From Caulobacter sp. SL161 (lineage in GTDB: Bacteria > Pseudomonadota > Alphaproteobacteria > Caulobacterales > Caulobacteraceae): a stretch of 64,000 nt of DNA. Positions 18,760-27,216 of this stretch are shown piece after piece. The notes beneath the pieces were generated by a model. It did not search any database. It worked only from the letters and a program-made list of their open reading frames with translations, and was not told where the DNA came from. Numbering within the stretch: the first letter of the stretch is position 1; every line of letters starts with the position of its first letter. The position numbers and the translations under genes were made by a program. The stretch is taken from the NCBI RefSeq assembly GCF_026672375.1, contig NZ_JAPPRA010000001.1:3100001-3164000 (forward strand), in the 5' to 3' direction.

Positions 18760-19620
18760 TTATAGCGCCGTCTTGTACAGCGCCAGCAGTTCGCTCCAGG
18801 CCTTCTCCGCCGCAGGCTCGTTGTAGGCTTGGCTGCCAGGCACGGTCCAACCGTGGTTGGCGCCGACATAGACCTCGACGGTCGCCTTGATCTTGGCCTC
18901 GGCGAACGCGGCCTTGAGCTTGTCCTTGGACGTCGGATCACGCTTGTCGTCGTTGTCGGCGACGGCGACGAGATAGTCGGCCTTCGTCTTCGGGATCAGC
19001 AATTGCGGGCTGTCTGGCCCCTCGGCGGTCAGACCGCCGCCATGGAAGCTGACCACGGCGCCGATGCGCGTGGGGTTCGAGCCAGCGGTGCGGAAGGCCA
19101 GCGGCCCGCCCATGCAGTAGCCCTGAACGCCGACGCGCTTGGCCTTGTTGGTCTGCGGCTGCGCGTCGAGGAAGGCGACAAAGGCCACGGCGTCGGTAAC
19201 CGCCGTGGTCGGCGTCACGGTCCTGGCCAGGGCCGAGATCGTTTCGCGATCCTGGGGATTGGCGAAGCTCATCGCCCCTTCCATCACCGGCGCCTTCTTG
19301 GTCCGGTAATAGAGGTTGGGGACCAGAACGACATAGCCCGAGGAGGCCAGACGACGGGCCATCTGGCGGAACACCGGACGGAGGCTCCAGATGTCGGGCC
19401 ACAGCAGCACGGCGGGCCACTTGCCCTTGCCCTTGGGATAGAACAGCGCCGCGTCGGCCTCGCCGTCCGGCGTCTTGACCGCGACGTCCTTCTCCACGAC
19501 GGAGTCGTCGGCGTGCGCGACTGTAGCGACGCCGGTCAGCGCGACGGTCAGCAGACCGAACCGGCGGCGAGAGATCGTCGGATCCTGAATGAGGCCGGGG
19601 TGGATTTCGTCATCGCACAT
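18760..19620 (-). CDS. Dienelactone hydrolase family protein (exported)
   Basis: 286 residues. A twin-arginine signal (SRRRFGLLTVAL, cleavage after AHA) precedes an alpha/beta hydrolase of DLH type: nucleophile C169 in GYCMGG, an aspartate in VADNDDKRD and the histidine in GANHGW. The cysteine nucleophile is the DLH hallmark. The substrate is unknown; exported members are broad carboxyl-ester hydrolases. Transcribed alone on the minus strand. Confidence 0.9.
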   Translation of the reverse strand: MCDDEIHPGLIQDPTISRRRFGLLTVALTGVATVAHADDSVVEKDVAVKTPDGEADAALFYPKGKGKWPAVLLWPDIWSLRPVFRQMARRLASSGYVVLVPNLYYRTKKAPVMEGAMSFANPQDRETISALARTVTPTTAVTDAVAFVAFLDAQPQTNKAKRVGVQGYCMGGPLAFRTAGSNPTRIGAVVSFHGGGLTAEGPDSPQLLIPKTKADYLVAVADNDDKRDPTSKDKLKAAFAEAKIKATVEVYVGANHGWTVPGSQAYNEPAAEKAWSELLALYKTAL

Positions 19621-19685
19621 GGCGGTCTCCTCCTTAGATTTGGGACCGGCACGCTATAACCGCGTTATCCGTTCGCCTATCCACT

Positions 19686-20717
19686 TTACCGGGCTGCCGA
19701 ATAGGTCGCCTTGCCGGGGACGAGCAGGTCCTGTTTGCGACCGTCGCACACCGCGTAGCTGAACCCGGACTGGATCGCCCAGGCTCCGACCTCGCCCGCC
19801 TTGTTTACGGCCAGGAAACCAACCTGGATGTCCTTGGCTTGGGGCTTTTTCTTCAAGATCCGCTCGACGGCCTCACGGCAGGCCGCCTCGGGCGAGCGTC
19901 CCTGGCGCATCAGTTCCACCACCAGGAAGCTGCCGACATTGCGGATCACTTCTTCGCCGACACCGGTCGAGGTCGCACCGCCCACGTCGTTGTCGACATA
20001 GAGCCCCGCGCCGATGATTGGGCTGTCGCCGACCCGGCCGCGCATCTTCCAGGCCATGCCGCTGGTGGTGCAGGCGCCGGATAGGTTTCCCTTGGCGTCG
20101 ATCGCCAGCATGCCGATGGTGTCGTGGTTGCCCGCCCCGCCCGGCGTGCCGAGCTGCCCCGTGGTCTTGCCGTAGTCCAAGACCTCACTGTTGGCTTTGG
20201 GATCGTATTTGGCGTCCTTTTTCCAGGCCTCCCAGGCGGCGCGGGACTCGGGCGTCAGCAGTTCCTCGCGGGGAAAGCCCTGCTCCAGCGCGAACTGCAG
20301 CGCTCCGGCGCCGACCAGCATCACGTGCGGAGTCTTTTCCATCACGCGGCGCGCCACCGAGATCGGGTGCGCGATATGCTCCAGCGCCGCCACCGCGCCG
20401 CAGTTGCCCAGTTCGTCCATGATGCAGGCGTCCAGCGAGACGTTCCCGTCCCTGTCCGGATAGCCGGCGCGGCCGACGCTGTGGTTCTTCAGATCCTGCT
20501 CGGGAACCCGCGCGCCGGCCTCCACGGCGTCCAGCGCCCGACCGCCCTTGGACAGGATCGCCCAGGCCGCCTGGTTCGCCGCGACGCCGAAGTCCCAGGT
20601 CGAGATCACCCCGGCGCCCTGCAATCGGACGGCCCCGTCGTCGGCGAACGCCGCCTTGGCGCCCATCATGGCCGATCCCGCCAAAGACGCGCCGATAAGC
20701 CCTCTGCGATTCAACAT
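19686..20717 (-). CDS. N4-(beta-N-acetylglucosaminyl)-L-asparaginase
   Basis: 343 residues from the ATG at 20717 (MLNRRGLIG), with a signal peptide of Tat-like form (NRRGLIGASLAG). It is an Ntn-hydrolase: GNHDTIGML holds the threonine that becomes the N-terminal nucleophile after self-cleavage, and GRVGDSPIIGAGLY is the conserved substrate loop. The family cuts the GlcNAc-Asn bond of glycoproteins or acts as an isoaspartyl/asparaginase-type enzyme. Divergent from cutC, sharing a 53-base intergenic region. Confidence 0.92.
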   Translation of the reverse strand: MLNRRGLIGASLAGSAMMGAKAAFADDGAVRLQGAGVISTWDFGVAANQAAWAILSKGGRALDAVEAGARVPEQDLKNHSVGRAGYPDRDGNVSLDACIMDELGNCGAVAALEHIAHPISVARRVMEKTPHVMLVGAGALQFALEQGFPREELLTPESRAAWEAWKKDAKYDPKANSEVLDYGKTTGQLGTPGGAGNHDTIGMLAIDAKGNLSGACTTSGMAWKMRGRVGDSPIIGAGLYVDNDVGGATSTGVGEEVIRNVGSFLVVELMRQGRSPEAACREAVERILKKKPQAKDIQVGFLAVNKAGEVGAWAIQSGFSYAVCDGRKQDLLVPGKATYSAAR

Positions 20718-20770
20718 CGGTATGCTCCAACAGACCAGACCGAGTCCGTAACACGGCCAAACGAGAAACC

Positions 20771-21508
20771 ATGTCCGCCCATCGCGTTCTGCTCGAAGTC
20801 TGCGTCGATACGCCCTCTGGATTGGCGGCGGCGATCGCCGGTGGCGCGGATCGCGTCGAACTCTGCTCGGCGCTCGCCCTGCAAGGTCTGACCCCAGCGC
20901 CCGGCCTGATGGCGCAGGCCGCATCGGCGCCGATCCCGGTCTATCCGATGATCCGCCCGCGCCACGGCGACTTCTGCTACGACGCGCGCGACCTGGATGC
21001 GATGCGGCGGGATATCGACGCGGTTCGAGGCTACGGCCTGCCCGGCGTCACGATCGGCGCGAGCCAGGCCAACGGCGCCTTGGATCTAAAGGTCCTGCGC
21101 AAACTGGTGGAACAGGCCGAGGGCCTGGGCACGACGCTGCATCGCGCTTTCGACGTGGTTCCGGACATGTCCGAAGCGCTCGAGATCGCTGTCGAGCTGG
21201 GCTTCGAGCGCGTGCTGACCTCGGGCGGCGCGCTGAACGCGCTGGACGCGACAGACAGGCTGGCCGCATTGGTGGAACAGGCGTGCGGGCGCATCAGCAT
21301 CATGGCTGGAGCGGGCGTCAGGCCCGGCAACATCGCCGAACTGGTGCGCCGGACGGGCGTGCGGGAAGCCCACGGCTCGTTCGGCGGTCCGGTTCCAGGC
21401 GCCGATCCGCGCTCGCAGCTCGGCGCCATGGGCTTCGTTCCGCCCGAGCTTCGCGACACCAGCCAAGCCGCCGTTGCAGAGGCGGTCAAAGCGCTGCGCG
21501 CGCTCTAA
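20771..21508 (+). CDS. cutC: Copper homeostasis protein CutC
   Basis: 245 residues. TIM-barrel CutC: LLEVCVDTPSGLAAA at the N-terminus, GGADRVELC, PVYPMIRPRHGDFCY and MAGAGVRPGN. CutC was linked to copper tolerance in E. coli, though its biochemical role is still debated. Its stop codon overlaps the convergent ATP-grasp gene by four bases. Confidence 0.94.
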   Translation: MSAHRVLLEVCVDTPSGLAAAIAGGADRVELCSALALQGLTPAPGLMAQAASAPIPVYPMIRPRHGDFCYDARDLDAMRRDIDAVRGYGLPGVTIGASQANGALDLKVLRKLVEQAEGLGTTLHRAFDVVPDMSEALEIAVELGFERVLTSGGALNALDATDRLAALVEQACGRISIMAGAGVRPGNIAELVRRTGVREAHGSFGGPVPGADPRSQLGAMGFVPPELRDTSQAAVAEAVKALRAL

Positions 21509-22668
21509 GCCTCGATAATGTGCGGGATAAACCGCGAGCGGTCGCGGGTGACGCGGCTGCGATCCTCGCGTACGCCGACGCCCGCCGGCTGGTCGCCAAT
21601 CACCCACGAGCCGACGACGGGGTAGTTCACGCCAAACTTCGGCGGCGGCTTCAGCGCCTGACGGATCCAGCCTTCACCGCCGTAGCCCTGGTCGAGCACC
21701 CTGCCCTTGCGACCGTCCTTCCAGAGCTCGATGTTCGCGCCCTCGCGGCTGAACAGCGGCTTGCGGGCGTAGCTGGCCCCCAGACGCTCGACCTTGGGAT
21801 CGTCGTCGAAATAGGTCTCCAGCAGGTTGGGATGTCCCGGATGGCGCTCCCAAAGCAGAGGCAGCATCGCCTTGTTCGACAGCACCGCCTTCCAGGGCGG
21901 CTCGAGGAACAGGGTCTTCGAGGCCGCAATGTTGGCGGCGTAGGGCTCTCGGAGCATGTCCTCCCAGGGATACAGCTTGAACAGCGCGCCGATGATGTAG
22001 TTGTCCTGGTCGACGAAGCGGCCGTCCGCGTCGAGACCGATCGCCGTGGTCGGTACGAACTTGGGCTCCAGGCCCGCCAGCCGGCCCATGTCCTCCAGGA
22101 ATCGCACCGTCTGACGGTCCTCGACGAAATCCGGGTCGCTGGCAAAGTGAACGAAGCCGCCGTTCGGGAAGATCGCCTTGAAGCGCTCGGCCAACTGGTC
22201 ATGCAGGCTGTTGAACTGGTCGGTGGCGTCGGGAAGCGCGCCCTGCTGGATCATGTCCTCCAGCCACAGCCACTGGAACACCGCCGCCTCATAGATGCTG
22301 GTCGGGGTGTCGGCGTTGTACTCGTAGAGCTTGGGCGGCCCAGCCCCGTCGTAGAAGAAGTCGAACCGGCCATAGAGCGAGGGATCGCGCGCCGCCCACG
22401 AGGCCGCGACCAGGTCGCGGGCGGCCTCGGGGATCTGAAGCCGGGCCATCAGGGCGTCGCTTTTGACGGCGTCGTCCACAAGCTCCAGGCAGAGCTGGTG
22501 CAGCGCCTCTGTCGCGGGCTCCAGATGGCCCTCGACCTCCTCCAGCGTGAAGGCGTAGGCCGCTCGCTCGTCCCAGTAGCGGCGGCCATCGGCGTGGTGC
22601 CAGGTGAAGCCGACGGCCTCGGCCTTGGACTTCCAGTCCCGCCGAGGCTTGAGGGTCAGACGACGCAT
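21505..22668 (-). CDS. Glutathionylspermidine synthase-like ATP-grasp protein (YjfC/YgiC type)
   Basis: 387 residues. It matches the C-terminal ATP-grasp synthetase domain of glutathionylspermidine synthase: YEYNADTPTSIYEAAVFQW, FLEPPWKAVLSNKAMLP, and VGSWVIGDQPAGVGVRED near the end. No amidase domain is present, as in E. coli YjfC/YgiC, whose exact substrates are not settled. It overlaps the PspA-like gene by one base (TGATG) and ends the leftward arm of the PspA divergon. Confidence 0.93.
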   Translation of the reverse strand: MRRLTLKPRRDWKSKAEAVGFTWHHADGRRYWDERAAYAFTLEEVEGHLEPATEALHQLCLELVDDAVKSDALMARLQIPEAARDLVAASWAARDPSLYGRFDFFYDGAGPPKLYEYNADTPTSIYEAAVFQWLWLEDMIQQGALPDATDQFNSLHDQLAERFKAIFPNGGFVHFASDPDFVEDRQTVRFLEDMGRLAGLEPKFVPTTAIGLDADGRFVDQDNYIIGALFKLYPWEDMLREPYAANIAASKTLFLEPPWKAVLSNKAMLPLLWERHPGHPNLLETYFDDDPKVERLGASYARKPLFSREGANIELWKDGRKGRVLDQGYGGEGWIRQALKPPPKFGVNYPVVGSWVIGDQPAGVGVREDRSRVTRDRSRFIPHIIEA

Positions 22669-23426
22669 CAGGCGTTCGAGCCGTCCCGACCGACCTTTTG
22701 CTTGTCCTCGATGGCCAGCATGGGGGCCGGCAAGGCTTCGTCCTTGGGGGCCATCAGGCGCGCCAGCACGTCCTCTGCGCCGCTCGCGCCCGGCAGGATG
22801 CCCGCCGCCGCCAGCTTGGCGTCGAGATCCGCGCCGGTCTTGCGGTCTTCCGACTCGCTGTGCAGTCGGAACTGCTCTTCGCGAACCGCCTGGCGTTCCT
22901 TGATGCGCTTGAGGCTGTCGGCCGCAGAGCCGACCACGCCGCTGGCCGAACCCGAGCGCGAGATGACGGCCGCCTGCGCCTTCTGGACGCTTTCGTTGAC
23001 CTTCACGATCTCGATCTCGCGGCGCAGCGCCTCAACTTTGGTGTCGGTCTGGGCGATCACCGTGCGCAGCTTTTCCTCGGCGGCGCGCAGCTCGTTCATC
23101 TGGGTCGATTTCTGGCCCGCATCCTTTTCGAGGTCGGCGATGCGCTGCGCCACTTCCAGCGCCAGAGCCTGGTCGCCCTTGTTCATCGCCGCCCGCGCAG
23201 AGGACTCGTACTTGCGCGACTGGTCCGTCAGTTGGGCGACCTCGGTCTCCAGCGCGCGACGACGCGCGACCAGCTTGGCCAGCTCGTCCCGGGCCTTGCC
23301 CTGGGCGTTGTCGGCGTCGCGGATTTCCTGGTCCAGGATGCGAAGGGCGTTGGCGTCCACCACCGTCTGCGCGCCGTCATGCGCCGCGCCGCGGAACAGG
23401 GCCGAGAGCTTGCTCCAGATCGACAT
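22668..23426 (-). CDS. PspA/IM30 family protein (YjfJ type)
   Basis: 252 residues, mostly long coiled coil (about 25-180), starting MSIWSKLSALFRGAAHD with the usual short amphipathic N-terminal helix. PspA/Vipp1/IM30 proteins form ESCRT-III-like assemblies that protect the inner membrane. The C-terminal ~60 residues extend past the core. There is no pspF, pspB or pspC here; it is the YjfJ type placed with DUF2170, DUF2491, DUF350, DUF1190 and an ATP-grasp enzyme. 23 bases separate it from the upstream DUF2170 gene. Confidence 0.93.
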   Translation of the reverse strand: MSIWSKLSALFRGAAHDGAQTVVDANALRILDQEIRDADNAQGKARDELAKLVARRRALETEVAQLTDQSRKYESSARAAMNKGDQALALEVAQRIADLEKDAGQKSTQMNELRAAEEKLRTVIAQTDTKVEALRREIEIVKVNESVQKAQAAVISRSGSASGVVGSAADSLKRIKERQAVREEQFRLHSESEDRKTGADLDAKLAAAGILPGASGAEDVLARLMAPKDEALPAPMLAIEDKQKVGRDGSNA

Positions 23427-23449
23427 TCGAAGTTCTCCGGTCTCTGTCT

Positions 23450-24121
23450 TCAGGCGGCCGCGACGCGGCTCTTTTCAAAGGAATCGCGCAGGTCGCTGGC
23501 GGCGGCGATGGCGTTATCGGCCAGGGTGCGCAGCTCGATGACCAGCGTCTGCAAGGTGGTCTTGGACGAGATCTCGCCCATCAGCTCGTAATAGTCGCGG
23601 CCGTCGACCGTGGTGATGCCGAAGTTCGACAGCGGCACGATCTTCTGAGCCTTCAGCAAAAACTCATTGAATTCCGCGCGATTGTTCTGCTCGTCACAGG
23701 CCCATAGTAGGGTCGAGACGACCAGTTGCAGCCCGCCGCCGCTGACATAGATCGGCAGGTCGCCGAACTCGTGCATGACGACCATCAGCACGGGCTCGAC
23801 GCCCTCGACGACCGTCACGGTCATCTCGTCCTCGCGCACGAGCGCGCTTTCCACCAGCGCATCGCGCAGGGTGTGGATCGTCCAGGCGGTGTCGATAACG
23901 GAGTCCATGTGTCTGACGCCCTTGGGGGGATTGGGATTGGTCTGCAGCGCCGGTCCGCGGACCGACTCGACGACGATGGCCTGCACAGCCGAAAGAATGT
24001 CGGGCTTGCACGCCGCCGGCGCCCAGACCTCGATTTTCACGAAGCCAGCGTTCCGTCGCGCCTCGCGCCACGCCCGCGTTCTTTCAGCGGCCTGAGCGCT
24101 TCTCTTCAGTTTGGCAGGCAT
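23450..24121 (-). CDS. YjfI family protein (DUF2170) with basic N-terminal extension
   Basis: 223 residues. The DUF2170 domain starts at about residue 72 (MDSVIDTAWTIHTLRDAL); E. coli YjfI is about this domain alone. The N-terminal ~55 residues (AAERTRAWREARRNAGFVKIE, given partly) form a basic helix then a strand resembling ribbon-helix-helix/MazE-like antitoxins, so I infer DNA binding. No good ribosome-binding site precedes the ATG at 24121; a shorter start at 23908 (AAGGG upstream) is possible. First gene of the leftward arm, divergent from the DUF2491 gene. Confidence 0.82.
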   Translation of the reverse strand: MPAKLKRSAQAAERTRAWREARRNAGFVKIEVWAPAACKPDILSAVQAIVVESVRGPALQTNPNPPKGVRHMDSVIDTAWTIHTLRDALVESALVREDEMTVTVVEGVEPVLMVVMHEFGDLPIYVSGGGLQLVVSTLLWACDEQNNRAEFNEFLLKAQKIVPLSNFGITTVDGRDYYELMGEISSKTTLQTLVIELRTLADNAIAAASDLRDSFEKSRVAAA

Positions 24122-24125
24122 GTGT

Positions 24126-24146
24126 TACATGTACGCATAACATGTA
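24126..24146. promoter_or_regulatory. Paired ACATGT sites, candidate operator
   Basis: Two ACATGTA copies (TACATGTA at 24126 and AACATGTA at 24139) start 13 bases apart, immediately upstream of the YjfI start codon in the divergent region; a TTGACA follows at 24150 reading right. This fits a small dimeric repressor binding in tandem. Confidence 0.45.
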
Positions 24147-24275
24147 TGCTTGACAAGTCACCGTTCGACGTCATCCTGCGACCGACTTCACCCGAGGGCA
24201 AGCACGCTTTCGGGAAACCGGCCTCGCCCACCAGATAAGCGAGCCGGCCCAGGATTCGAGGCCTCGCCGATCGCG

Positions 24276-24923
24276 ATGTTCGGAAAACTCTTCGGCCGCA
24301 AAGACCAACCCTCCGGCCCCGCCCTGCCCATCATCCGCAACGTGACGATCGGCCGGACCGTGGTGCTGGACCCGCTGGCCTGGCGACGGCTGGGCGCGGA
24401 GACCAAGTTCGCCCTCGACCGAGATACGCTGGAGATCACGGCCCAGGGCCTGATCCAGCTGAACGACGGCGCCTTCGTCCATCGCTTCTACACGGACGAC
24501 GAGATCCTGTTCCAGGTCGTCTCCGATGATCGTGAGGGACAGAAGGCCAACGACTTCACCGTCTTCACGCCCTGGGCCAGCGAGTATCCGGCTGATCGCG
24601 CCGATCACGAACTGTGGAGCGAACGCCTGCGGTCGCGCACGTTCCAGCCCGAGGGCCTGCCGCCCTATACCCGCCTGTGGTTCGGCGACGAGGCGGAACG
24701 TCAGGATCCCGTCACGCTCTGGGAAGACGTCTACTACGCCCGTGACGCCCAGACGCCCGACCGCCGCCTCTTTCAGACGGTCATGCTGTTCCACCGGGAG
24801 CTTCTCGGCGGCGACGGGCGCGAACTCTTGCTGGCCCTGACCCTCGAGCCCGAGGACAGCAAGGACGTCAGTCACGAGACCATGATCGGCCTGCCGCTGT
24901 CGGTGGGCGAGTTCCGAGCCTAA
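24276..24923 (+). CDS. DUF2491 family protein (YjfK type)
   Basis: 215 residues from the ATG at 24276 (MFGKLFGRKDQPSGP); the upstream in-frame ATG at 24150 gives an unlikely Arg/Ser-rich leader. It matches DUF2491, with LPIIRNVTIGRTV, an acidic YTDDEILFQV and the C-terminal MIGLPLSVGEFRA. Soluble and uncharacterised; always found beside PspA-like YjfJ and DUF350 proteins. It opens the rightward arm of the divergon, 67 bases before the DUF350 gene. Confidence 0.9.
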   Translation: MFGKLFGRKDQPSGPALPIIRNVTIGRTVVLDPLAWRRLGAETKFALDRDTLEITAQGLIQLNDGAFVHRFYTDDEILFQVVSDDREGQKANDFTVFTPWASEYPADRADHELWSERLRSRTFQPEGLPPYTRLWFGDEAERQDPVTLWEDVYYARDAQTPDRRLFQTVMLFHRELLGGDGRELLLALTLEPEDSKDVSHETMIGLPLSVGEFRA

Positions 24924-24990
24924 GTTTTGACAGGCCACGCGTTCGATCCGCACGCGCCGGTCGACCGGTCTTCTTGAAGGAGCCAGCCAG

Positions 24991-25404
24991 ATGTTCGACT
25001 TCATCGGTTTCAAGGCCGGAGCGATGGCCTTCCTGCTGGCCTTCGTGGTGGCGGGCCTGTTCACCATCGCCTTCAAGTACGTCTACCAGTGGGTGACTCC
25101 GTACAACGAGCGGGCCCTGATCCGGCAAGGCAACACGGCGGCCGCGATCGCGCTGGCCGGCGCCTTGATCGGCTATGTCCTGCCGCTGGCCTCGGCGCTC
25201 AGCCACACGGTCAGCCTGCCCGAGTTCGCGGCCTGGGCGACGCTGGCCGGCGTGATCCAGATCGCCGCCTTCACCGGCGTGCGCCTCGTCGCTCTGCCCG
25301 ACGTCAAGGCGCGCATCGAAAACGGCGAGGTCTCGGTCGGCGTCTACCTCGCGGGTATCTCCATTGCGGTCGGCCTGCTCAACGCCGCCTGCATGACCAC
25401 CTGA
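24991..25404 (+). CDS. DUF350 family membrane protein (YjfL type)
   Basis: 137 residues with four hydrophobic helices and the DUF350 signature LIRQGNTAAAIALAGALIGY. Strong Shine-Dalgarno GAAGGAG ahead of the ATG. DUF350 proteins are inner-membrane proteins of unknown activity found with PspA-like proteins and in some toxic-compound resistance contexts. Ten bases separate it from the DUF1190 gene. Confidence 0.92.
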   Translation: MFDFIGFKAGAMAFLLAFVVAGLFTIAFKYVYQWVTPYNERALIRQGNTAAAIALAGALIGYVLPLASALSHTVSLPEFAAWATLAGVIQIAAFTGVRLVALPDVKARIENGEVSVGVYLAGISIAVGLLNAACMTT

Positions 25405-25414
25405 GGATCTCGCC

Positions 25415-26062
25415 ATGACCGCTCCTCGCAAGCGCTCGAATTCGCTCAAGCTCAGCAGCATGCTGGCCGGCGCGGCCTCGCTCACCCTGGCCGGCTGCGA
25501 CGATCCCTCGCCCCAGGCCAGTTGGGACCCCAACCGGGGCGAACAGGTCCAGGCGTTCAGCTACAAGAGCCTCGCCGAATGCCAGGTGGCCAACGAGGTC
25601 TCCGACGAGCAGTGCGCGACCTCTTGGGCCGCCGCCCAGAAGGACGACGCCGAAAAGGGACCGCGCTACGACGCACGCGCGACCTGTGAAGAGGTCTATG
25701 GGGCCGGCAACTGCGTGCCCCGCAGCGAGAACGGCCAAAGCTTCTTTGGACCCCTGCTGGCCGGCTTCGTGATCGGCCAGATGCTGGACGGCGGCGGCGG
25801 CTACTATCGCGGCACCGGCATGTATCGCCGCGACGACCGCTACGGCGGCGGCTACTACTCGACCTGGGGCGGCCAGCTCGGACGGGACTACGGCACCGGC
25901 AAGACGGTCATCAGCAAGACCAGCATCGATCCGCCGGATGTGATCCGCAACGCGCCGCCCAAGGTGCAGACCCGCACCTCCGTCGTCTCGCGCGGCGGCT
26001 TCGGCGGCGGGCGCAGCTACGCCAGCAGCAGCGGCGGCTTCAAGGGCGGCTTCGGCGGCTAA
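25415..26062 (+). CDS. DUF1190 family lipoprotein (YgiB/YjfM type)
   Basis: 215 residues. A signal peptide ends in the lipobox LAGC (cysteine at ~28), so it is a predicted lipoprotein. The DUF1190 domain has paired cysteines (AECQVANEVSDEQC, ATCEEVYGAGNC) and is followed by a low-complexity Gly/Tyr/Arg/Ser C-terminus (SSGGFKGGFGG). In E. coli its homologue YgiB is paired with YgiC, matching the ATP-grasp gene on the other arm here. Last gene of the rightward arm. Confidence 0.92.
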   Translation: MTAPRKRSNSLKLSSMLAGAASLTLAGCDDPSPQASWDPNRGEQVQAFSYKSLAECQVANEVSDEQCATSWAAAQKDDAEKGPRYDARATCEEVYGAGNCVPRSENGQSFFGPLLAGFVIGQMLDGGGGYYRGTGMYRRDDRYGGGYYSTWGGQLGRDYGTGKTVISKTSIDPPDVIRNAPPKVQTRTSVVSRGGFGGGRSYASSSGGFKGGFGG

Positions 26063-26209
26063 ATCGCCGACCACCTCGTTTTTGCGATTGACTCGCAATA
26101 GCTCAGCGCGTTTACTTGCGAAGCGTTCGCAAGAACGCGTCGGGCCGCTCACCGAAGTCGGTTCGCCAGGGCGGGTGTCGGCCCCCTGCCAGGCGAGGAG
26201 ATTTACGGC

Positions 26210-26707
26210 GTGCGGCCCGACCATTTCACCGATCTCTTCTCCGACGCCGCTCTGGAGGTTTGCGGCCCCGCCGGTCTGGCCGAGGGTGAGCGCGTCCTGC
26301 TCTGGATGCTGCGCCAGTGGGCTGCGGCCCGTGTGCTGCGGGAAGAACCCGGCGCGCGTCTTTCAAAGACCGCTGGAGCCCTGATCTCGCCTCGCCTGGC
26401 CAGCGCCTTCATCCTGATGATGAGCGCCATCGAGGGGCAGGTTCGTCGCCCGCTGCGCTTCTCAACGCCGGGCTGCCGCAGCTACGCCGACGACGAGCAA
26501 CGCCTCATCGTGGCCTGTGGCGTCAGCCCGGCGAGTTTGGAGATGGCCGATCGCCTGATCGAGAGCCTCGTGATCGCGCCCGAAGCCGTGACCTTGATGG
26601 CCCGCTACCTGAACGCGGCCTTGGCGCAGGAAGGCATGGCCTTGCCAATGCGCCTGGACGAGCCCGTGATCGCCGTGGCGCCCCTGCGCCCAAGAACGCT
26701 GCACTAG
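26210..26707 (+). CDS. Hypothetical protein
   Basis: 165 residues from a GTG at 26210 preceded by AGGCGAGGAG, a strong ribosome-binding site. Predicted all-alpha and soluble, with no signal peptide or membrane segment. FILMMSAIEGQVRRPLRF and YADDEQRLIVACGVSP are the most conserved-looking parts. Not assigned to a family. Convergent with the phosphatase gene that follows. Confidence 0.75.
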   Translation: MRPDHFTDLFSDAALEVCGPAGLAEGERVLLWMLRQWAAARVLREEPGARLSKTAGALISPRLASAFILMMSAIEGQVRRPLRFSTPGCRSYADDEQRLIVACGVSPASLEMADRLIESLVIAPEAVTLMARYLNAALAQEGMALPMRLDEPVIAVAPLRPRTLH

Positions 26708-26727
26708 CTCCGTCGGGAGGTGGAGCG

Positions 26728-27216
26728 TTACGCGCGGGCCCGAGTCCAGCCCTCGTCGACCAAGCGTTGCGCCAGGGCTTGGGCCGCCATGACGACATCG
26801 TTCCAGGTCACGTCGAAGCCGGCGTCGTTCCCGTAATAGGGATCGATGACCGCACGCCCGGCATGGCCCTCCACCAGGTTCATCAGCAACCCCACCTCGG
26901 CGGTCGCGTCAGCCGGGGCGACGCTCAGAAGGCCGCGCAGGTTGTCGTGGTCCAGCGCGTAGATGTGGGTGAAGGTCCGGAAGTCGTCGGGTCGAACCTG
27001 ACGCGCGCGCAAACCGGTGATATCGACGCCGTTGCGGCGCGCCACGGCGATGGCGCGGGCGTCGGGAGCCTCGCCCTTGTGCCAGCCACCGGTGCCGGCG
27101 CTGTCGGCGGCGACGTCCAGCCCCAGCCGTTCGGCCTCCGCGCGAAACGCCCCCTCGGCCAGGGGAGAGCGACAGATATTGCCCATGCAAACAAAGAGAA
27201 CCGCCGCCCGCGCCAT
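26728..27216 (-). CDS. Low-molecular-weight protein-tyrosine-phosphatase
   Basis: 162 residues from the ATG at 27216 ([17 protein letters not shown]). The P-loop CMGNICRS is a classic CX5RS, and DPYYG near 128 carries the general-acid aspartate followed by the tyrosine pair. The start overlaps the stop of the 5-oxoprolinase gene by one base (TGATG), so the two are co-translated, although no functional link is known. No tyrosine kinase gene is adjacent. Confidence 0.95.
   Translation of the reverse strand: MARAAVLFVCMGNICRSPLAEGAFRAEAERLGLDVAADSAGTGGWHKGEAPDARAIAVARRNGVDITGLRARQVRPDDFRTFTHIYALDHDNLRGLLSVAPADATAEVGLLMNLVEGHAGRAVIDPYYGNDAGFDVTWNDVVMAAQALAQRLVDEGWTRARA

Noticed and set aside
21283-23541. 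About 750-codon frame opposite the ATP-grasp and PspA genes
   Set aside because: It spans the convergent junction with cutC and has no domain similarity.
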